Under the pieces are notes generated by a model. It was given only the letters and a program-made list of their open reading frames with translations, ran no database searches and was not told where the DNA came from. Of a DNA stretch of 64,000 nt, positions 50,895 through 63,800 are shown one piece after another. Made by a program: the position numbers and the translations under genes. This DNA comes from RGIG4140 sp045632845 (GTDB taxonomy: Bacteria; Pseudomonadota; Alphaproteobacteria; CAAHEQ01; UBA3637): NCBI GenBank assembly GCA_045632845.1, contig JAZQXL010000012.1, forward strand, positions 1 through 64,000, given 5' to 3'. Position 1 is the stretch's first letter; each line of letters begins with the position of its first letter.

Positions 50895-52718
50895 TTAATC
50901 TTCTTTTCTACGTTCGTATTTGCGTCTTTCATTACTATCCAAGTATTTCTTACGCAAACGAATGTTTTGTGGTGTTACTTCAACAAGTTCATCATCTTCA
51001 ATATATGAAAGAGCAACTTCCAAACTCATCACGCGTGGTGGATAAAGAAGAACGTTATCATCTTTTCCTGCAGCACGCATATTTGTTAACTTTTTACCTT
51101 TAATTGGGTTTACTTCAATATCTCCAGGTTTAGCATTTGCACCAATAATCATCCCCGCATAAACAGTCACCCCTGCTGGGATAAACAAAGGTCCACGTTC
51201 TTGGATGTTAAAGAGGGCATATGGAACAGCCTTTCCTTGTTCTGTTGAAATGAGAACACCATTTCTGCGTCCCGTGATTTGACCTTTATATGGAGCATAA
51301 CTATGGAACAATCTGTTCATAACACCAGTACCACATGTATCTGTCAAAAACTCACTGTAATAACCGATTAAACCTCTAGATGGGGCAATAAATGTTAATC
51401 TTGTTTTACCGCCACCACTTGGATACATTTCTGTCATTTCACCTTTACGAAGACTCATTTTTTCAACAACAACACCTGTATAAGCATCGTCAACGTCGAT
51501 AACAACTTCTTCCATTGGTTCTAATTTTTTGCCATCTTCATCTTCTTTAAACACAACACGTGGACGAGAAACTGAAAGTTCATATCCTTCACGACGCATT
51601 GTTTCAATCAACACACCTAATTGCAACTCACCACGACCAGCAACTTCAAAAGCATCAGTTGTATCTGTTCTTGAAACACGCAAAGCAATATTTCCTTCTG
51701 CTTCTTTGCACAATCTATCCCAAATCATACGAGAGGTAACTTTATCTCCTTCAGTACCAGCCAAAGGTGATGTGTTAATTGAGAATGTCATTGCAAGTGT
51801 TGGCGGATCAATTGGTTCTGCTTGAATTGGTTCTGAAACTGAAGCATCACAAAGTGTATCAGACACAGTTGCATCTGTCATACCTGCAATGCTAACAATA
51901 TCACCTGCAACACCTTCATCAATTGGTTGACGTTTTAAACCTCTAAATGCCAAAATTTTAGAAGCTCTTGCTGTTTCAACAGGCTTTCCTTCACGTGTAA
52001 TTGCTTTGATCATTTGGTTTGTTTTGATTTTACCAGATAAAATTCTACCTGTTAAAATTCTACCAACAAAAGGATCAGCTTCTAATGTTGTAACCAACAT
52101 TTTAAATGGACCAGTTTCATCACAAGCAGGTGCTGGAACATGTTCCACAATTTTATTAAACAATGGCATAATATCTTTGCGTTCATCTGCCAAATCATTG
52201 ACTGCCCAACCTTCTCTACCTGAAGCAAACAATGTTGGGAAATCTAATTGTTCCTCTGTTGCACCAAGGTTGTCAAAAAGATCAAAAACTTCATTATGAA
52301 CTTCTTCAGGTCTTGCATCAGCTCTATCAATTTTGTTAATCACAACAATTGGTCTTAAACCCAACTTTAATGCTTTTGATAAAACAAACTTTGTTTGAGG
52401 CAAAGGACCTTCAGCTGAATCAACAAGCAAAATGACACCGTCAACCATTGACAAAATACGTTCAACTTCACCACCAAAATCCGCGTGACCTGGTGTGTCA
52501 ACAATGTTAATACGAATATTATTCCATTCAACAGATGTACATTTTGCAAAAATAGTAATCCCACGTTCTCTTTCAAGATCATTTGAATCCATTGCGCATG
52601 TTACAACTTGTTGATTTTCGCGATATGCACCGCTTTGTTTTAAAAACGCGTCAACAAAAGTTGTTTTACCATGGTCAACGTGTGCAATAATTGCAATATT
52701 TCTCATTTCTTGTGTCAT
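50895..52718 (-). CDS. typA: TypA/BipA ribosome-associated GTPase
   Basis: 607 residues, normal length. GTPase motifs: AHVDHGKTT (G1), DTPGHADFGGEVER (G3), NKIDRADAR (G4). EF-G-like C-terminal domains follow with the TypA-specific end (RAAGKDDNVLLYPPR, SLEVALSYIEDDELVEVTP). It helps 50S assembly and stress or cold adaptation. It stands alone with a long upstream A+T-rich region. Confidence 0.98.
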   Translation of the reverse strand: MTQEMRNIAIIAHVDHGKTTFVDAFLKQSGAYRENQQVVTCAMDSNDLERERGITIFAKCTSVEWNNIRINIVDTPGHADFGGEVERILSMVDGVILLVDSAEGPLPQTKFVLSKALKLGLRPIVVINKIDRADARPEEVHNEVFDLFDNLGATEEQLDFPTLFASGREGWAVNDLADERKDIMPLFNKIVEHVPAPACDETGPFKMLVTTLEADPFVGRILTGRILSGKIKTNQMIKAITREGKPVETARASKILAFRGLKRQPIDEGVAGDIVSIAGMTDATVSDTLCDASVSEPIQAEPIDPPTLAMTFSINTSPLAGTEGDKVTSRMIWDRLCKEAEGNIALRVSRTDTTDAFEVAGRGELQLGVLIETMRREGYELSVSRPRVVFKEDEDGKKLEPMEEVVIDVDDAYTGVVVEKMSLRKGEMTEMYPSGGGKTRLTFIAPSRGLIGYYSEFLTDTCGTGVMNRLFHSYAPYKGQITGRRNGVLISTEQGKAVPYALFNIQERGPLFIPAGVTVYAGMIIGANAKPGDIEVNPIKGKKLTNMRAAGKDDNVLLYPPRVMSLEVALSYIEDDELVEVTPQNIRLRKKYLDSNERRKYERRKED

Positions 52719-52853
52719 TTTTTTGCCTCTTTATAAAGATAAAAAACCAATCATTCTTTTTTAATTAAAAGAACAACTGATTATTTCTGTCATAATTATT
52801 TCAATTTAATGAAAGGATTATACTCTTTTTTTTAAAAAAAGTCTAGTTAAAAA

Positions 52854-53423
52854 TCACTTACGAATAAATTGTATTTTCCCATCAGGCAAAACAAGAACTA
52901 TTTGTGATGGCTTGTGCGTAATATTACCCTCAAAAAAAGTTGGAACAAGATAATCCATTTTTTCTTTTATTTCAGGAGAAACATCTTCATAATAAAGAGG
53001 TGTTTTTTCTCCTGATACATTTGCGGAAGTTGAAACCAATGGTTTTTTAAAAGCTTTTAATAATTTTAAACAAAATTCATGTTTGGGAATTCGAAAAGCG
53101 CCAGATCCATTTTGATTTACAACACCTGTAGGTAAATTTTCAACCACGGGAAAAACAACTGTTTGAGGCTCTTTTGCATTTATTAATAGATTAAATAATT
53201 CTGTTGATTTATTAGGCACAAAATCCACCAATCGATCCACCGAATCAATTAATACAATAACACTTTTATCTTCCATTCGCTGTTTGATTTTAAACAACCT
53301 TTGAACAGCATCTTTATTCAAAGCATCACACCCAATCCCCCAAACCGTGTCAGTGGGATATAAAATAATTGCACCCTCATTTAACAATTGGACTATTTTT
53401 TGAATTTCTTGTTCTTCTTGCAT
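52854..53423 (-). CDS. tsaC: Threonylcarbamoyl-AMP synthase (TsaC/Sua5/YrdC)
   Basis: 189 residues, a single YrdC domain without the Sua5 extension. Motifs: GAIILYPTDTVWGIGCDA, RLFKIKQR, GAFRIPKH and LVSTSANVSGEKTP. It makes the precursor for t6A37 on ANN-decoding tRNAs, an essential modification. It lies 3 nt after the PEBP gene and ends the three-gene unit HAD-PEBP-tsaC. Confidence 0.93.
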   Translation of the reverse strand: MQEEQEIQKIVQLLNEGAIILYPTDTVWGIGCDALNKDAVQRLFKIKQRMEDKSVIVLIDSVDRLVDFVPNKSTELFNLLINAKEPQTVVFPVVENLPTGVVNQNGSGAFRIPKHEFCLKLLKAFKKPLVSTSANVSGEKTPLYYEDVSPEIKEKMDYLVPTFFEGNITHKPSQIVLVLPDGKIQFIRK

Positions 53424-53426
53424 AGA

Positions 53427-53897
53427 TTATTTACTTCGATATTTACCCTTTAAACAAAAGGAATCCAAAATATGCCCAGCCATTTTTGTTTTCAACTCAT
53501 CCAAAGAAAACCCTGTTTCAACATCCAATTCTGCATCTAATGCAAAAACAGTTAAATCATAAATATGATCTCTATCAGGTGGTGCCATACCACCATAAAG
53601 AGGTTCATTCCAACTGTTGTTCCCTTGAACAAATTCAGCATTAATATTTGAAGATTCACCTGCAACAACATGATCTTGTTTTAAGTTTGCAATAAGCCAA
53701 TGCACCCACACAAAACCACAAACAGGCACAGAATCTTTATCATCTAAAACAACAGCAAAAGAAACTGTTTCTTTTGGATAATCTGAAATTTCAAATGGCA
53801 GTGAAAAACTTGGCATATTCGAAATAAAGTCTTTTCCAAATTTGCCATATTTATCTTGAATAATCCCCTTTTCAATACCTATACTTGTTACTTTCAT
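53427..53897 (-). CDS. YbhB/YbcL-type PEBP family protein
   Basis: 156 residues. Ligand-site motifs of the PEBP (Raf-kinase-inhibitor-like) family: KDFISNMPSFSLPFEIS, LDDKDSVPVCGFVWVHWLIA and GGMAPPDRDHIYDLTVFALD. Bacterial members bind phosphate-type ligands; their role is unclear. Here it lacks a signal peptide, so it is cytoplasmic. It sits between the HAD gene and tsaC in one unit. Confidence 0.9.
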   Translation of the reverse strand: MKVTSIGIEKGIIQDKYGKFGKDFISNMPSFSLPFEISDYPKETVSFAVVLDDKDSVPVCGFVWVHWLIANLKQDHVVAGESSNINAEFVQGNNSWNEPLYGGMAPPDRDHIYDLTVFALDAELDVETGFSLDELKTKMAGHILDSFCLKGKYRSK

Positions 53898-53908
53898 TTT
53901 ATATCTCC

Positions 53909-54757
53909 TTAATCGTTTAATTCACGTTGTAGATATTTTAAATGAGAATCTGTTATAACTTTATCAATAACAGATTTAACAAAAAGATCAATTTCTGTAT
54001 CCTCACGATAATCGGCAGAAGCAATAATATCTGCACGTTCAATTCCCAACATACTTTTGACTTTTTTCTTATTTTGTTTTTGATAAACAGCGATTGTATG
54101 GCCACCTTCTCTTTTAACTGTTTTCATAGATGGAATATCCGTATCTCCATCGCCAATATAAATCATATTTTCAAAAGGAATAGGTTTATCTTCATCATCC
54201 ATATGAGCATTTAAACTTGCATCATCACTCACATCTAAACAGCCTTTGTTAATACGATATAAAAATTGAGTTTTATTTGTATAATTTACAACCAAAGCTG
54301 GCCACAAAGCCTGCCCTCTTTTATCATACATAAAACTTGAAGCAAAAACCTCCTTAAAAAAAGGAGCAATTTTTGTGCCCTCAACCATTTCTTTCAACCC
54401 TGAAGAAATAATATAATGCTCTAAAACAACACCTTTTCTTTTGGCATATTCATTCATTCTTAAAAACCACTGTTCCACACCTGGGAATAACTTTACCTTT
54501 GCAGCATAATCTGTTAAATCTTGTTTGGTGAAAGACAAATTTCTCTGTGCTGCCTCTTCTTTCATTTGATACATGTAGGCTAAAATATTATCAACTTTTT
54601 GTGTTTTTGCTAATGAATTGCTTTTTTTCCAAAACATGTCTGGTGTCATATTTAACTTTTCAATAAACCCATACTCTTGCATATTTCCAGGAGCCAATGT
54701 GCCATCAAAATCATAACAAATTGCCATTTTAATTGTATACGGACGTTTTTCAATCAT
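53909..54757 (-). CDS. HAD-family phosphatase
   Basis: 282 residues. HAD motif I YDFDGTLAP (residues 15-23), motif II IISSG, a conserved Lys/Arg region, and motif IV IYIGDGDTDIPSMK. Between motifs I and II lies a helical cap, and the stretch KNKKKVKSMLGIERADII follows. It is a Mg-dependent phosphomonoesterase; substrate unknown. It leads the unit with the PEBP gene 11 nt downstream. Confidence 0.9.
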   Translation of the reverse strand: MIEKRPYTIKMAICYDFDGTLAPGNMQEYGFIEKLNMTPDMFWKKSNSLAKTQKVDNILAYMYQMKEEAAQRNLSFTKQDLTDYAAKVKLFPGVEQWFLRMNEYAKRKGVVLEHYIISSGLKEMVEGTKIAPFFKEVFASSFMYDKRGQALWPALVVNYTNKTQFLYRINKGCLDVSDDASLNAHMDDEDKPIPFENMIYIGDGDTDIPSMKTVKREGGHTIAVYQKQNKKKVKSMLGIERADIIASADYREDTEIDLFVKSVIDKVITDSHLKYLQRELND

Positions 54758-54823
54758 AGTTACCTCTTTTCATATAATTATATGACAGTATATGAAAATA
54801 AATAAAAAATTGCAAGCAGCAAC

Positions 54824-54858
54824 AAAAAAGCTCCCAAGAAGATCTTGAGAGCTTTTTT
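54824..54858 (-). terminator. Terminator of the giant autotransporter
   Basis: On the minus strand AAGCTCTCAAGA / TCTTGGGAGCTT (one G-T pair) followed by a T-run, 8 nt after the stop codon. Confidence 0.85.
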
Positions 54859-54866
54859 GTTTTTTA

Positions 54867-57800
54867 TTAGAAGTTTTGTTTTAACTTCATCATACCACCA
54901 TGTTCTTGATAGGATTTTCTAAATGATCCCAAGTATTCAACAGAAAGGGTAGTAAGATCTCCAAGTTCTGCATCAATACCCAAATTGACATTTGTGCTAA
55001 ATCTATCAAGTGCATTTCCTTCTGCGGTATACACAGCACCATTAGAAAGTGTATTAATTGAACCCGTATCATCTGAAATAATATCATATCCAAACATTAC
55101 ACCTGCTGTTGGTCTGATATAAAGCCCGTGAACTGTTTTGTACGGAGCACGAATATCAATTCCTGCCATTGCAGTCATATAGCGATAAGTGTTGTTATCA
55201 ATATGTGTATCTAATGAATCAACATATGCTTCTTGGTTGATATCCATATATTTCAAACCAAGCTTTGGTGTGATAATTAAGTCACGGCAGCTAAAGTCAT
55301 ATCCTGCCATTGCTTGAACAGCAAAAGTATCCACATTATACATCCCATCAGATGCTGTTGAAAGAATGTTTTTTGACTCCTCATATTGTGAACGAGAATA
55401 ACTGACAACACCTTCGACAAACCATTTGTTTGGTTGATATCTTGCAAAAGCAAAACCTGTGTTTGTTTGTGCTGTTGTATCACGACCAGATTGAGCAATA
55501 TCTGCATACCCATATGCATAACCAACACCCACAGTTAATGTATCTGTAATTTGTTTTTGAATACCAGCCACAAAACCTGTTTCGTTTGCTTTGAAATCAC
55601 CTTTGTCATCATATTTTGCATGCCCATAAAGTGCTTTTACCCAAACTTGTGCATTTTGTGTTTCATCACCACCTGAGGTACCTTCAACTTTTGAAGATAA
55701 TTTAACTTGGTCACTCACCGCATCTGTGATACCTTTAAAGTGTGATGAGGCAATTGATTGAACAACTGGAGAAACATTTCCACCTAAATTGTCAAGAGCT
55801 TTTACAGCCTTTTTAATTAATGCTGCATTTCCAGATTGCAAATGTTCAATCAACTCTGTTTGAGCTTTGTTGAACAATTCATTTGTTCCACGCCCTTCAT
55901 GCAATGCGATAATGGCAGCTGTTTGATTTTTATCAGAACCATATTGATTTGAAATTTTAGAACTATCTTTTGAAATGAATGAATATCTACCATCTTCTAA
56001 ATCTAAGAAATTGAAACCTTCATCATTATGTACTGCTGTTGGCAATGATGAAATGGCATCCATTTTAAGAACATTGTATAATCCCATTTCAAAATTTTCA
56101 CCTAGGTCAAAATCAATTTTAGAATCTTCTTCAGAAATTAAATTTGTACCTATCAATGAACCATAATCAGAACGATCATTCAACTGAACATTTAATGTTG
56201 AACCATTTTCTAATGTAATTTCTTGTGCGGTTACATCAATATTTCTGATATCAAGATTTGTATCATTTTGAACAGTTAAATTTGCAACTTCAATTGTTTT
56301 GATATCTTCACCAAACTGCATATTATTGCTGACAAGATTATTAGATGTTGCAAAACCGTCTTTTACGTTCAATGTAGCACCATTCATGGTCAATGTACCA
56401 TTACCTGTTAATGCATTTGTAATTGAAAGATTACCTGTTGCAATCATTTGGTTGTTATTTTCAACAGAAGCAAATGTTGAATTATCAACATTTATTGTTC
56501 CTAAGTTTGAAGCATTTTCAATCACAGAATTACCTTGAACGGTTAAAGTTCCCGTTCCTTTATTTTCAACAGTTGTAACCATTGAACCTGTTAACGTAGC
56601 ATTACCAGTATTATCAAGAGAGGTGATTGTATCTTCTGTTGATGTTAAACTGTTGTTGTTTGTAACAGTACCCAACTTGGAGTTACTTGATGTTAACTTA
56701 CCATCATTTGTGATTGTATCAACATTTGTAACACCTGATAATGTTGTGTTGCCATCTTGAGCATTATTAAGCGTTTTAATTGTACCACCTGTTGCTGTGA
56801 GTGTTCCGTTATTAACAGTTAATAAACCAACTGTTGTATTAGTTAACCCTGTTGTTCCATCTTGGTTTGTCAACGTTGTGATAGAACCACCTTCTACCGT
56901 TAACGTACCACTGTTTGTAAGTGTTGCAACAGTTGTATCTGTTAACGTAGCACCACCAGTATTATCAAGTGACGTGATTGTATCTTCTGTTGATGTTAAA
57001 CTGTTGTTATTTGTAACAGTACCCAACTTAGATTTACCTGATGTTAATACACCATCATTTGTGATTGTATCAACATTTGTAACACCTGATAATTTTGTGT
57101 TACCATCTTGAGCATTATTAAGTGTTTTGATTGTACCACCTGTTGCTGTGAGTGTTCCTTTATTAACAGTTAATGAACCAACTGTTGTATTGGTTAACCC
57201 TGTTGTTCCATCTTGGTTTGTCAACGTTGTGATAGAACCACCTTCTACCGTTAACGTACCACTGTTTGTAAGTGTTGCAACAGTTGTATTAGTTAACCCA
57301 GCACTACCAGTATTATCAAGTGAAGTGATTGTATCTTCTGTTGATGTTAAACTGTTGTTGTTTGTAACAGTACCCAACTTAGATTTACCTGATGTTAATA
57401 CACCATCATTTGTGATTGTATCAACATTTGTAACACCTGATAATTTTGTGTTACCATCTTGAGCGTTATTAAGTGTTTCAATTGATCCACCTGTTGCTGT
57501 AACTGTTCCTTTATTCACTGTTAATGTACCAACAGTTGTATCAGTTAACCCTGCTGTTCCATCTTGGTTTGTTAAAGTTGTGATAGATCCACCCTCGGCA
57601 ACAAATGTTCCTTCGTTTGTAACACCTTGCAAATTGCTGTTAGAAGATTTCATCGTTCCACTATTTGCAAGTAAAGCATTCGCATCATTGATTTGAACAT
57701 TGTTTAATACCAAACCATACTCACCACTTGTGGATAAATTATCAATAACAACTGTTGGTGCTGTGTTTGCTAAAGTGTCAATAATAACATTATCAAGAAT

Positions 57801-60800
57801 AGCATTGCCATTTGTCATTGTTAAAATAGATATTGCATTTTTAATTGTTAAATCTTGAACAGTTAATTTTGTACTTGCATCTGAGACTTCAAACATACTG
57901 TGATTATTTGCATCAATAATACTTGCACTGGCATCTCCTGCAACAGCACCAAGGATTAATTTTTCACCAATCCCTGTTGCACCCAAATCTGAAGTCATTT
58001 GATATGTTGAACCTGTTTCTCCATCAACAGACATATAGAAATTACTATTCCCTGCATATTGGTTAATATGGGTTAAAGAATTACCATCTGTCGTTTTGAA
58101 TGCTTTTAATTCAACAGTTTGCAAATCATCTGAGATAATTGCATTATATGTATAAGCATTTGTCACAGCATTAAATGATGTTGAACCTTTTAATGCATCT
58201 GCAAATGTAGCATTACCTTGCAAAACTTGAACGGTGTAACTTGTTGATGTGCCATCATCTTTGTTTGCATCTTGATTATTAACCCCTGTTGGCACAACTT
58301 TGAAATTTGCATTTGCAACAACAAAAGCATTGTCACCAGTTACATTCAACACATCTGATTTTGCAATCACACCATTAAATCCACCATCAATAGCATTTGA
58401 AACAAGACCAATATCAACCGCTAATGTTGTATTGCTTCCTGCAACATTTTGCATATTCACAACTGAATAAATATCATCTTGCATATTGATGGTTGAATTA
58501 TCAAATTGATATGTTTCACCAGCATATTCGTTTGCTGTCAACTGAACAGTTGCATTGTCAAATTTAATCAAATCTTCTACTGTTCCAGAACCCATGTCAG
58601 TCAATGTATATGTCCCATTTTTGAATGAAATCGTTGAAGTTCCAACTTCCCCATCTGACAAAACAATTTTGTTTGCATTGTGGACAACTGTTTCATCTGA
58701 TGTGGTTGATTCAAATGAAATTATACCATTTCCTGTTGCTGTTGCAGTGTATCCAATTGTATCGCCTTTTGTTTCAAGTATACCACCTGAAATTGTGTTT
58801 ACTCCTTGGAAGAAGTTTTCACTATCTGCAATTGTTTTTCCACCTGTTTGATTAAATTCACCTGTGAATGTTTTTACATTTTCACTTCCAAAAGTTAAAT
58901 TGCCTGAATTGTTAATAGTGCCGGCACCCTCAATTGTTCCAGCAAAGTGAACTGCCCCAGATAAATTCATTTCACCTTGATGAGAGATATTAGAAAAAGA
59001 CGTATTGTTTGCATTTAATGTTGCACCAGACAAAACATTTGTATCTCCAGTAACTGAAAGTGTATTAGCAACACCATTTAAAGAAACGCTCCCTCCATTT
59101 ACATTCAAGTTTGTAAGAGCTGTATTGGTTAATTTAGCTGTTCCATCTTGGTTTGTCAATGTTGTGATAGATCCACCGTTAGCTGTTAATGCACCACTGT
59201 TTGTAAGTGTTGCAACAGTTGTATCTGTTAACTCAGCACCACCAGTATTATCAAGTGACGTGATTGTATCTTCTGTTGATGTTAAACTGTTGTTATTTGT
59301 AACAGTGCCCAACTTAGATTTACCTGATGTTAATACACCATCATTTGTGATTGTATCAACATTTGTAACATCTGATAATTTTGTGTTACCATCTTGAGCA
59401 TTATTAAGTGTTTTAATTGTACCACCTGTTGCTGTAACTGTTCCTTTATTAACAGTTAATGAACCAACTGTTGTATCAGTTAACCCTGTTGTTCCATCTT
59501 GGTTTGTTAAAGTTGTGATAGATCCACCGTTAGCTGTTAATGCACCACTGTTTGTAAGTGTTGTAACAGTTGTATTAGTTAACTCAGCACCACCAGTATT
59601 ATCAAGTGAAATAATTGTATCTTCTGTTGATGTTAACACGCCTTTATTTGTTACAACACCAAGTGTTGAGCTATTGCTTGCTAAAGAACCACTATTTTCG
59701 ACATCTTTAAATGAAACATTGGTTGCGTTTAATTTGCCATCTGTTGCAATGGTTGTTTTTCCACCAACTGTTAAAGGGGTTGTTGTACCAATCAAACCAA
59801 CTACCCCACCTGTTACATCTAATACTCCAGATATAGTTGTATCTATTAAGGTTGTACTCCCTGCAGTGTTCAACAAAGAAGAAATTGATCCACCATTTGT
59901 TGTGAAAGACCCACTGTTTTCAACAGATGTTAATGTAGAATTTACACCATTAAATCTGCCTGAGTTTATCAAGTCTTTTAATGTGCTATTTTGAACATTC
60001 ATAGCCCCTGAGTTTTCAATCAAATCTTCAGCATCTTGAATGTGAACATTTTTTAAAACAAGCCCATAAGTTGTATCATCCCCTGCAGCGTTTGACATAA
60101 TTGGATTTGCAACTAAATTGCCATTCTCAAGCCCAACATTTGTTGTGTTATGAATCCAGACATTTTCAAAAGTTGTTGTACCTGCACCTTGCGCTGTTGT
60201 TAAAACAGAACTTGTATCTGTGATTGCAACATCTTTTACCGTTAAATTTGTATCGGCATTTGATACATCAAACATCGAATAGCCATTAGCATCAATGGTA
60301 CTTTTGATAATGTTCGATCCATCTGTATAACCTTGAACAAGCTTGTTTCCTGTGCCTGTTGTACCCAAAGATGAATTCATTTCATATCTTGAATCAAGAT
60401 TTGTCATATAAAAAGCACTATCCCCTGTATACTGATTAACAGCTCTTAATGAATCGCCATTTGCAGCTTGAATTGCCGTTAACTCAATTGTTTGAGAATC
60501 TTTTAATCCCACATTATATTGATAGACATCTGTTGAAACAAGAGCACTGTTTATTGGAGTGTTAAATGTGACACCTTCCAAAACCTTTTTAGAAATGCTT
60601 GTTGTTAAACCGCTATCTAACTGAACATTGTTAATAATCTGAACTTTTGTTAAATCCAAATCAAAAGAAGATGTATTACTTGGATTTAAAACTGTGATTG
60701 TATCTGAACCCAAAGCTAATGTGCCATCTGTATTTTTTGAAAGTTTAACGTCAAATGCTAAATCTGTGTTAGAAAGGAAAAGATTATCTCCTGTAAATTG

Positions 60801-63800
60801 AATATTGCTTAACCCATTTCCTCTCAAATCAACTGTTGTATCATTAAAACTGTATGTTTCACCAGCATATTCGTTTGCTGTCAATTGAACTGTTGCATTG
60901 TCAAACTTGATTAAATCTTCTGCTGTTCCAGAACCCATATCAGCCAATGTATATGTCCCATTTTTGAATGAAATCGTTGAAGTTCCATTTTGCACATTTG
61001 ATAAGACAATTTTGTTTGCATCGTGGACAACAGATGTATCTGAAGAAGTTGATTCAAATGAAATTGCACCACGCCCTGTAGCTGTTGCAGTATATCCAAT
61101 TGTATCGCCTTTTGTTTCAAGTATACCACCTGAAATTATGTTTGATTTTTGGAAGAAGTTGTTGCTATCTGCAATTGTTTTACCATCTGTTTGGCTAAAT
61201 GTACCAACATATTTTGTATTATCCGCAGCACCTAAAATCAAATTGCCAGAATTTGTGATACTTCCAGTACCAGAGACACCTCCTGTCAACTGAATATCTC
61301 CAGACAAATTTGTTTTCCCTTGTCCTGAAAGCAAACCAGTCACAATGGAATCCGTTAATGTAACTGAGCCCAGATCATTTGTTAACCCTGCTATTGAACT
61401 ATCAGTTGCGGTAAAATTCCCTGCAACAATAACATCAGAAAAAGCTGTCCTGTCAGCTGTTAAATCTGTGCCAGTTGCGACGGTTGTTTTCCCAGAAACA
61501 ACTGTATCCTCTAAAGCAACATCACCCCCCGTGATTCCCAATGCTCCAGTGATTTGAGTAGAGGTCAAATCAGCTTTACCACCTGTGTTTGCTAAACTTG
61601 CAAGAGAACCACCAAGAATGGTCAAATCACCGCTGTTTGTAAGACCTTGCATTGTAGCATTTACTGCATTTAATGTACCAGCATTTTCAACGGCTGAAAG
61701 GCTTGCATTGTTTGTTGCTAAAAGTGTACCATTAGCGCCAACAGTTGTTTTACCATTGATGATGGAACCATTTAAATCAACATCGCCACCTGTAATAGCA
61801 AGAGAACCATTGACACCAGCAGACATTAAAGTTGCTGTTCCATTCGTATTGCTCAAACTTTCTAATGTACTATCTGTTGCTGTAAAAGTTCCTGCATTTT
61901 CAACACCAGCTAAACTTGTACCATTCGTTGCTGAAAGTTTTGCAGCTGCTCCAACAATTGTTTTGCTGATAACAACAGTATCATCCAAATTAACTGTTCC
62001 GCCTGTGGCTGTAATTGTGTTATCAACATGTGCAGAACTTAAAGTTGCTGTTCCATTCGTATTGCTCAAACTTTCTAATGTACTATCTGTAACTGTAAAA
62101 GTTCCTGCATTTTCAACTGTTGCAAATCTTGTGTTGTTTGTTGCCAAAAGAGTACCATCAGCTCCAACAGTCGTTTTGTCAGCAACAGTTACACCATCTA
62201 AATCAACTGTTCCAGCTGTTGCATTTAAAGTTCCATTAACTTTAGTCGATGTTAAAGCAGCTGTTCCACCACTGTTTGTTAAACTTGCAAGTGAACCCCC
62301 ATTGGCTGTGAAAATTCCTGCATTTTCAACAGCTGCAAATGTTGTATTGTTTATTGCTGAAAGGGAACCATCAGCTCCAACTGTTGTTTTTCCACCAACA
62401 GTTGCTCCGTCTAAATCAACCGTTCCGCCTATTACATCTAAAGTACCAGTAATTGCAGCATCTGTTAAAGCAGCTGTTCCACCAGTATTTATTAAACTTG
62501 CAAGTGAACCACCATTGACTGTAAAATCTCCTTCATTTTCAACATTTTCAAACGTTGTATTGTTTGTTGCCAAAAGAGTACCATCAGCTCCAACAGTCGT
62601 TTTGTCAGCAACAGTTACACCATCTAAATCAACCGTTCCGCCTGTTGCATTTAAAGTTCCATTAACTTTAGTCGATGTTAAATCAGCTGTTCCACCTGTA
62701 TTTGTTAAATCTGTAAGTGAACCACCATTGGCTGTAAAAGTTCCCGCATTTTCAACATCTGCAAATGTTGTATTGTTTATTGCTGAAAGGGAACCATCAG
62801 CTCCAACTGTTGTTTTGTCAGCAACAGTTGCACCATCTAAATCAACCGTTCCGCCTGTTGTATTCAAAGCACCAGTAATTGCAGTATCTGTTAAAGTCCC
62901 TGTTCCACTAGTATTTGTTAAATCTGCAAGTGAACCCCCATTGGCTGTGAAAGTTCCTGCATTTTCAACACCTGCTAAACTTGTACCATTCGTTGATAAG
63001 AGTGTACCATCAGCTCCAACTGTTGTTTTTCCACCAACAGTTGTTCCGTCTAAATTAACTGTTCCAGCTGTTGCATCTAAAGGTCCATTAATTTGAGTCG
63101 ATGTTAAAGTTGCTGTTCCACCACTGTTTGTTAAATCTGTAAGTAACCCCCCATTGGCTGTGAAAGTTCCTGCATTTTCAACGTCTGAAAGACTTGTGTT
63201 GCCTGTTGCTGAAACTTTACCATTGGCACCAACAGTTGTTTTTCCATCAACAGTTGTACCATGTAAACTAACAGCTCCGCCTGTTACATCTAAAGCACCA
63301 GTAATTGTAGCATCTGTTAAACTTGCTGTTCCACCTATATTTGTTAAATCTGTAAGTGAACCACCAGTAACACCAAGCCCCCCCCATTCATTTAAAACAT
63401 GTTGCATTACAGTATTTGTTGCCGTTAAGTTTCCACTATACGATAAATTCGTATCTCCAGAAATTTCAACATCAGTCAAATTTGTAAGACCCAAACCTTG
63501 AACGTTTAAAGCACCAAGAGTCCCTCCTTGAATGGTTAAAGAACCACCATTTATAACATTTTGCATTGCAACATCAACTGCATTTAATGCTGCGCCAAAA
63601 CCAACTGTTGTTTTATCAGCAACAGTTGCACCATCTAAACTAACAGTTCCCCCTGTTACATCTAAAGCACCAGTAATTGTAGCCTCTGTTAAAGTCCCTG
63701 TTCCACTAGTGTTTGTTAAATCTGTAAGTGAACCACCATTGGCTGTGAAAGTTCCTGCATTTTCAACATCTGCAAATGTTGTATTGTTTGTTGCTGAAAG

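Noticed and set aside
61585..63096. A 503-residue open frame on the plus strand (also 56797-57462, 59005-59994, 63154-63501)
   Set aside because: These are antisense to the repeat-rich autotransporter. Their repetitive Pro/Ser/Val composition mirrors the repeats; there is no ribosome-binding site and the minus strand codes for a clear beta-helix.
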